A DNA stretch of 64,000 nt from Balaenoptera acutorostrata (Eukaryota > Chordata > Mammalia > Artiodactyla > Balaenopteridae): contig NC_080074.1 of the NCBI RefSeq assembly GCF_949987535.1, positions 23,829,268 to 23,893,267 on the forward strand. The letters run 5' to 3'. Below the pieces are notes generated by a model that was not told where the DNA came from, ran no database searches, and saw nothing but the letters and a program-made list of their open reading frames with translations. The translations under genes and the position numbers were made by a program. The stretch's first letter is position 1, and the number at the start of each line of letters is the position of its first letter. Below, piece by piece: positions 57,763-64,000 of this stretch.

Positions 57763-57835
57763 AAAATAATGTCCCTGCCCTCATGGAGGTAATAGTCTAG
57801 TGAGTGGTGATGGGAACCAATCAGTAAAATATATA
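57763..57835 (-). repeat. L2 3' end, antisense (right of L1)
   Basis: Continuation of the L2 split by the L1: 'aataatgtccctgccctcatggaggtaatagtctagtgag'. Confidence 0.85.
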
Positions 57836-57949
57836 TTGAGTTCTTGCTCTGTGTTCTGCACTTTTTGTGTACTTTTTGACTAGGTACTCTGGGGAATACC
57901 AGAGAAATATGATACAGTAAAGCCTCTTAAGAGACATTCAGATCACCTG

Positions 57950-58395
57950 GAACTTGTGTCATTTCCCTTTTTCCCCTTTTTGCTCCTCAGCATCCATTAC
58001 CCTTTTTTCTAGTAACAGCACCCTCTTTTTTTTTAAATCTACAATTTACCCTTTGGGTACCATATGGACAGATTGTAAATTGAGGCTCCCTGATTTCCCT
58101 TATAAAGAGTGGGCACAGGCACAAGCACAGCCAATTGAATGTTTTCTCTTTGGAATTTCAGTCCTGAGCAAAATTGCAAAGAGCTGAATTACTGACTCAT
58201 CCTCAGTGATGGTAGCTTGAAGAGCTAGCTCTCAGGTTGCTGGACCTACACTATCAGAGCTTCCCTGGTTTCTGGCCTTTCCAAGCTAAGTCCTTTATCT
58301 CTGGGGTCCTCCATATATTTAAAATAAAATCCTTTTTGCTTAAATTAGCAGAGTTGGTTTCTGTTTCTTGCAATCAAAGAACCTTATCTGATGAA
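57950..58395 (+). mobile_element. Ancient LTR-like relic
   Basis: Ends with 'aaaataaaatcctttttgcttaaattagcagagttggtttctg..cttgcaatcaaagaacc', a terminus like that near 15900-15960. Body otherwise diverged; edges approximate. Confidence 0.45.
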
Positions 58396-58618
58396 GTTAG
58401 TACCGGAAATGGGAAATGGATTATGAGTGGCAAGGAAAAGTGCGCTACAAGTATAGTCACAGCCCTCAAGGAGAATACAGATCATCTAGAGCTTCCATGG
58501 TGTGTTCTGGAGCTTTTGGTTTGCCAGAATTAGCTCTACAAGTACTAGTATTAAAACCCTGATCTTACCTTCTTACTTCCACAGGCAATTTCTATAGGAT
58601 TTTAGATTTCAATGAACT

Positions 58619-58702
58619 TGAAGGGAAAGAGAAGAAGAAAAAGAGCAAGAGAGGGGAGATGGGTCGGGGGGTGGCGAGGAGAGAGAGAGAGAGGAGAGAA
58701 TT
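58619..58702. repeat. Purine-rich (GA)n tract
   Basis: Almost all A/G, with GAGAGA runs at 58680-58695. Confidence 0.9.
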
Positions 58703-59614
58703 TTGTTATGTGTCTTAATTTTTATTTTTGGTTCTGAAATTATTTTGTGAAGATTTGTAGAAAGAGGCTCCCTCTGGCACAATACCACAATACATCTTGT
58801 CAACTGTGAAGAGCATTTTTAGAAGAATGAAAAATGCCTCCCCCCACCCCCCAATTCATAGCCTGTAGCTTCTGGATGATGGCTCACCTGTGAGAGACTT
58901 GAAAAATAGAATTAGTTTCAAGACTCTTTAGCCAGTAAATAACATTTCATACAGAGGGATTTCAGTCACCCAGAGGCATCTGTCTTGATAACTCTATTTG
59001 TAGATAGTAAAATTATCAGTGTTTATCAGGGGGTGAAATATTGGCAGGTCCATTCTGTATCTTACTATCTGAAAAAACTTCTATTTTTCAAGCAGAAATG
59101 TCTGACAAGCAAATCACATAATGACATATATCAGGATCTCACTGTACAATCTCTGCTTCTAGACAATTTAAATCAGAATTGAGCAGGGAAAACTAGATGC
59201 TGATAAGCATATTAGCCAGTGTTTTTAAACAGTGAGCTTGACCTCCTCTCTCTAAAGATGCATAGCCCTTAAAGCACAATTAGACAGGAACATTGCCCAA
59301 AGCCACTACGTTGCTTCATGTGTGTATACCTTTGTATTCTGCACTGTTGGAGATACTCTTCTTAGCCTGGTTACCTTCTCTTGATATGCTTCTTTCTGTT
59401 TCTCTTGTCTTCCATGGAAATAAAGGACAGTTGCCTCAAAGGCCTGATGTTCCTTTTTATGTAGCTGAGTGTCTTATCTGGGGAATGTCATGCTTGAGGC
59501 CCCCTGATCCTCACTTCTTTACCTACAGAAGTTACCTGTTAGGGCTCAGACCATGCAAGGGTTAACTCAGCATGGTAACCGCTAATTTTAGCTTTTCTCA
59601 AAAAAGTAGCTTTT
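58703..59614. other. No recognisable feature
   Basis: Unique-looking sequence; short C-rich patch near 58840-58852. Confidence 0.45.
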
Positions 59615-59619
59615 GGCAC

Positions 59620-59984
59620 TGTCTTCATCTGTTCAGGCTGCTATACCACGATACTATAGACGAGGTGGCTTATAAACAATAAAAATTTATTTCTCACAGT
59701 TCTGGAGGCTGGGAAGTCCAAGATTAAGGCACTGGCAGATCTGGTGTCTGGTGAGAGCCAGCTTCCTCATAGAGGGCAGTCTTTTCTCTGTGTCCTCACG
59801 TGGCATAAGGGGTGAGGGAGCTCTCTGAGGGTCTCTTTATAATGGCACTAATCGCATTGATGAGGGATCCATCCTCATAACTTAATCACTTCTCAAAGGC
59901 CCCACCTCTTAATACCATCAAATGGGGGTTAGGATTTCAACAAATGAATTTGGGGAGGCAGGGAGACACATTCAGTCCATAAAA
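59620..59984 (-). mobile_element. MaLR solo LTR (MST/MLT1-like), antisense
   Basis: Complement reading: 'tgtcttcatctgttcaggctgctatacc', 'aaatttatttctcacagttctggaggctgggaag', 'tctgtgtcctcacgtggc', 'aaaggccccacctcttaataccatca', 'acacattcagtccat'. Flanks GGCAC (59615-59619) and TGCAC (59985-59989) differ once. Confidence 0.94.
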
Positions 59985-59989
59985 TGCAC

Positions 59990-60721
59990 TATAGAAACAC
60001 TAATAGTTTCTCTTGGTAGAGTTATATAGGAAAAGTGACATGAATGATCAGGAAAACAGGGTAACAAGAGACTTTTTATATTTTGGGTGGCAGGGAAGAG
60101 GACTCATCCTTTGGGAGATGTAAGAATGGTTTTAGGTGTAGGGATAATTTAGACGTCATATCCTTGAGGGGAGGGGATGGATTTAGGTGCCCTTATGCCA
60201 ACTTATGCCCTAACAGTTGGGAATTATGTGGACTGAAAAGATGTCCACTAGAATTACAATCTTGGAGCACTGAGGAAATGAGACCACAGAACCTGGACAT
60301 GGCATAACCAGAGTGAACATGAGCTCAGGGACTGTGGGGCTGTGTAGGGATGAGCTTTAATTTTGACACCATATGATGGTGAGGAGCAGTGATGGTGGTG
60401 ATCTGCAGAATTCTCTGTGCACCTGGAAAAGGAAGAGAAGGGATTTACCTTTGGAAGCTCCCAGGAGTTCTTGGATAATTGGCAGGGACACAGGATAATA
60501 TTGGACTTCCTGCTTCTATGGCAGGTGGGAACTTAACTGATTATTGGCAACAATGAAAGAGATGTGACTTTACTTGTACTGGTATTTTTTGGAGCATATC
60601 TTATCAGTACATTTAATAGTTAGCAATTATATTTCAACGAGTAACTTACATGTTCTCACAAGTAGGTAAAAATGTTTTATATCTTGATAACAATTATACT
60701 ATAATTCATATATATTTTAAG
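59990..60721. other. No recognisable feature
   Basis: Unique-looking sequence; a 74-codon frame at 60083-60307 resembles nothing known. Confidence 0.45.
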
Positions 60722-60946
60722 TACAGTCATCCCTTGGTATATGCAGGAGATTGGTTCCAAAAGCCCCCAGGGATACCAAAACTGGAGACTGCTCAAGTCC
60801 CATAGTCAGCTCTCCATACCTGTGGTTCTACATCCACAGATTCGACTGAATGCTAATCGTATAGTACTGTGCGTATTTATTGAAAAAAACCCTCATATAA
60901 GTGTACCCTCATTGTTCAAGCCCATGTTGTTCAAGGGTCAACTGTA
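60722..60946 (+). mobile_element. Tigger/pogo-type non-autonomous DNA transposon
   Basis: The element is 60724-60944 (221 bp), bounded by TA on each side (60722-60723 and 60945-60946), the Tc1/mariner-class target. Ends CAGTCATCCCTTGGTA and its partner AAGGGTCAACTG are the terminal inverted repeats. The body matches MER2/Tigger-like text ('gattggttccaaaagcccc'). Confidence 0.9.
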
Positions 60947-61139
60947 TTTGATAAAACAATATGTAGTACCTAATATGTAATGATAAAGCTATGACTATGT
61001 AGTCAGTTTAGAATTGGATTCTGTCCTTTCACTAGTCTTCTTGGTGATTAACACAGTTTTGCTAAGAGAAGAAATTCAACCTTGGCTAAATTGAAGCCTT
61101 TGCAAGCACCATATTCTTACCAACTATATATCATTGACT

Positions 61140-61560
61140 GGTTGAGTCATTTATTCATTCATTGATTAAATATTTATTCAGCATCTAGCATATATCAAGC
61201 ACAATATAGGATGCTGGAGTTTCAAATGTAGAGATGACATGATGTCTTTTCATAAAGAATTTACAGATTATTAGGATGGAGAGCCACATGAATAGAAATT
61301 ACATTCCCTTGTAGTCAGTGCTTCATTAGAGGTGTGTTCAACATGCTAAGGAAGGAAACAGGCTCTAGAAGCTCTGGATATTGTGGAAAAGACTTCACAG
61401 GGGAGGTGAAATTTCAGCTTAGCGTCTTCCAAGATGAGGAGTCATTTACCAGGTGAATGAAGAAAAGGGCAGGTCATACCAAAGGAGAAAGATAGTGGGT
61501 ATAAAATAACTGAAAAGCAAAAGCTATAACCAGTGGAGTGTGTTGCTGATGCAGCTAAGA
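61140..61560 (-). repeat. L2 LINE 3' end, antisense
   Basis: Opens with the reversed terminus 'tcattcattgattaaatatttattcagcatctagcatatatcaag', then 'aggggaggtgaaatttcagcttagcgtctt' and 'gggcaggtcataccaaagg'. Confidence 0.85.
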
Positions 61561-62125
61561 GATTGTGTCTATGGGGGTAATGGCAGAAAAACACTTTGAG
61601 GCAGCGCTCAGCACAGAAGGGTCTATTGCCACGGAGTCTGAGTCAGCAACAAAACTTCTAACTCAGGAGAGACTAGAAGATGTTGCTCTGCATTTGTAGC
61701 AGGCATAGTTTTCAGAGTAAGCAGTAAAGGAAAGATGTATTTCCAGAAGTTCCCAAATGTGCAAAGATCTGTAGAGTTACTAACAGCAGTAGACCTGGCT
61801 ATGGGTAGTTCAATAAACAGTACTTATAGGTGTTACCTAAGAGAGGCATCTGAAGCGGAAGAATACAACTAACGGTTGTGGTTAAGATTCTGGTGCCATA
61901 ATGGACAGAACTGGTAAGCGACATACATATTATATGTATTGTATACATATTATATACATCACATAAACTCATAGCAAGAGATTTTTGGGACTATTAAGAA
62001 TTTTAGCGCTGTCGAAGGGTTAGCAGTGAGGGAGAGGTATGGAAAATAATGGGTTGTATGCAATGCTTAGAAATCTAAACTTTATTTTGTATTTTGTTAT
62101 TTGCCAAACAGTGCTCAGTGTCTGT
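61561..62125. other. No firm feature
   Basis: Possibly diverged antisense L2 continuing; no clear landmark. Confidence 0.35.
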
Positions 62126-62129
62126 GAGT

Positions 62130-62430
62130 TGTTTGTATTGATTAGGATTGCATTCAGCTACAAGTAACGGAACATCCAAAACAGAGTAGCTTAAATGATA
62201 AAGGAGTTTAATTTTCTTACGGGAAGTCCAGGGTTGGTTCATGGGTTAATGACGTCATTAGGGAAACACGCTTCTCCCATGTTCCTGCTCTTCCCTAGAT
62301 AGTGCCATTCCTCAGGAAGAGAAGACGGGAAACAGGTAATAGGAAGGGCTCTCCATGGCTTCTGTCTATATCCCACTGATCAGAACTGTCACTCAGGCAC
62401 CCTGGCAGCCAGGAAGTTTAGGAAATGAGT
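62130..62430 (-). mobile_element. Ancient LTR-like relic, antisense
   Basis: 'attaggattgcattcagctacaagtaacggaacatccaaaac', 'ggaagtccagggttggttcatgg', 'ggcagccaggaag' read as the complement of the family seen on the plus strand at 18540-18935. Confidence 0.5.
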
Positions 62431-62739
62431 TTTTTTTTTTATTATTTTAACTTCTGTAATAGAAGAATATAGAGAATTAAGGTGTTGGCATGGTTAACGA
62501 GTGAGCCAACCTACAATATCAGACTCAGTTTCTCATGAAAAAAGTCTCAAATCAAATATGTTGGGAAATGCTTACTTCCTCTTGGAGACTCATCATACAG
62601 GGTAGGGTATCACAAACTCTAAGAAGTCCTGCAACAAAGAAACCTGTTTAAATGCGTTTAAGACAATATTACCCCAAATTATTTCACCATAGGACACTTT
62701 CTCAATGAAACATCTTCTAACAATGTAATTTGAGAGTCA

Positions 62740-63150
62740 TTAAAGATTTTTATGAGAGTGACCTAAAATGTGTGAAAGATGAAATTGAAGATGGTAAAGA
62801 ATGTTGACAGGGAGATTATTGGAAGCAACTTCAGTGGTTCAAGCAAGGGATAATTAGACTTGCTATTGCCATGGCAATTGAGACCAAGGGGAAGAGAAAA
62901 ATTCAAGTGGATTCAATGGATTAATATTCATGAGGGAAAATAAAAAGAAATTGGTGAAGATTGGAGAGTGAATAAACAAAAAAAGAGCTTGGTGAATCAA
63001 GAGGGACCAGAGTTTTTAACTTGAGCAACCAAGAGGATTTCAGTGTCATTAAATGATATAAGGAAAACAACAGGAGAAGTAGGTTTTAGAGACAAAGTAA
63101 AAAGTTTAATTTTGACTGTTGAATTTGGGAAAACTCGTCAAATATAATTG
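62740..63150 (-). repeat. L2 LINE upstream portion, antisense
   Basis: 'ggagattattggaagcaacttcagtggttcaagcaagg', 'aagagggaccagag' and 'gcaaccaagaggatttcagtgtcatt...gga' fit the complement of internal L2. Diverged. Confidence 0.5.
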
Positions 63151-63269
63151 ACATTAATATTACTATATAGCAAGCTAATTGAATCTTCTATCAAAATAAT
63201 TTTATTTATGGACTGGAGGAGTATTAATCTAATTCAGCGTTCTTCTAGGAAAGGAATATGATTAACCAT

Positions 63270-63440
63270 TTTAATATTCATTTATCCTTTTATTTATATG
63301 TGCTTAATTGGAGGAGAATTTATTAAGGTTGTGCCATATACTAGGTGCTGTTAGGAGATGGACAAGAGGTTTCTCATCTATAATGGGTATAAAACATGAA
63401 CACAACACAAGGCATAAAGAGCTCTGAGTCAGCAAGGTAT
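63270..63440 (-). repeat. Probable L2 3' end, antisense
   Basis: 'gagaatttattaaggttgtgccatatactaggtgctgttagg' resembles the reversed L2 terminus. Confidence 0.5.
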
Positions 63441-63619
63441 AAAAGGGATATAGAGGAGGAAAAATAGCCAGCTTGGTATTTGAGCTGAGTATTCTTGTAA
63501 AGGCAATATTTCAACAGGCTAGAATGGAGGAAGGAAGGGTACTCAGAGACCTATTTTCCTAATTTTTTTTTCTCTTGGTAAATGTTAATGTTAAATCTTC
63601 CTAAATGTAAGTAGTTAAT

Positions 63620-63765
63620 ATTCTTCCTTAGAATGTTAAGCTCCAGTAGAATGGACATGTTATATGTTTTGTTTACTGTTGTATCACTACCACCTAGAAA
63701 AGTACCTGGAACATAGTAGATGCCCCCCAAATTTTTGTTGAAAGAGTAAATGAATTAATGAATGG
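63620..63765 (+). repeat. L2 LINE 3' end
   Basis: 'gttaagctccagtagaatggac', 'gttttgtttactgttgtatcactaccacctagaaaagtacctggaacatagtagatgc' and the terminal 'tgaattaatgaatgg'. Confidence 0.9.
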
Positions 63766-64000
63766 ACAAAATGCCTGCCCTTGGTCTCTTTTTACTGCAC
63801 TTTGTCACATATCCATAATGTCCTTTTGGGAGACATGTGTAGGTCTCCTTTTCTCTCTAATAAAGGTGAAAGAATATGCAGAATCAAAGAATATGGAGTG
63901 GGAATTTTTACTAGTCCTTGTCAATGGATTTCTAGGGAAATTTTAGTTTTGATTCTTCCTTTTCATTTTTACATGAAGAGTAAGACACTACCATGTCTGT
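63766..64000. other. No recognisable feature
   Basis: Unique-looking sequence to the window edge. Confidence 0.5.

Noticed and set aside
60724..60944. Terminal inverted repeats suggested a viral or hairpin RNA element.
   Set aside because: TA flanks, length and body fit a known Tigger/MER2-type DNA transposon.
6318..63150. A recurring motif block ('aaggccctgagg', 'gatcactctggctgc'-like) seemed at first to be a new family, always in one orientation.
   Set aside because: The blocks are the reverse complement of L2; L2 occurs in both orientations in the window, so no new family and no strand bias.

Overview
The window is mammalian nuclear DNA, most likely from a cetacean (whale or dolphin). 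Two tRNA-derived SINEs (96-380 and 42056-42396) are of the CHR type shared by whales, hippos and ruminants. The Bov-B/Bov-tA repeats expected in 64 kb of ruminant DNA and the PRE-1 repeats expected in pig are absent. No bacterial gene, rRNA, tRNA gene or CRISPR array is seen.

Almost everything readable is transposable-element sequence. 0-25 kb: L2 and MIR fossils, MaLR (MLT1-type) LTRs, a hAT element split by an LTR, a 5'-truncated L1 (2169-2784) and a 27-bp L1 tail. 25.3-30.5 kb: a young L1 on the minus strand with intact ORF1 (301 aa) and ORF2 (1272 aa), a 30-T tail on the plus strand and perfect 16-bp target-site duplications. 30.5-43 kb: few repeats in parts, with long unannotated stretches that look like possible conserved non-coding DNA, then more L2, MIR and MaLR and the second SINE. 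43-47 kb: two ERV1-like LTR insertions. One carries a nested 101-bp L1 tail; the other has the same LTR end in inverted orientation at both termini, flanked by a 4-bp duplication. 47.9-64 kb: MaLR solo LTRs, L1 relics, a 5'-inverted L1 inside an L2, a Tigger-type DNA transposon and more L2.

The only host-gene signal I can support is one 239-bp open exon on the minus strand at 50274-50512. It has canonical AG and GT splice dinucleotides and encodes the third AAA module (Walker A region) of an axonemal dynein heavy chain. Its P-loop lysine is replaced by glutamate and the following Ser/Thr by alanine. I found no second exon, so it may belong to a divergent dynein with very large introns or to a decaying copy.

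Most-worth-checking items: the intact L1, the dynein exon with its dead P-loop, the two-U3-ended LTR insertion (45156-45756), an L2 that looks 5'-inverted (9916-10880), and a set of extremely short retro-insertions with clear target duplications. Family names come from memory of consensus sequences, with no search run; element edges without a stated duplication are approximate.
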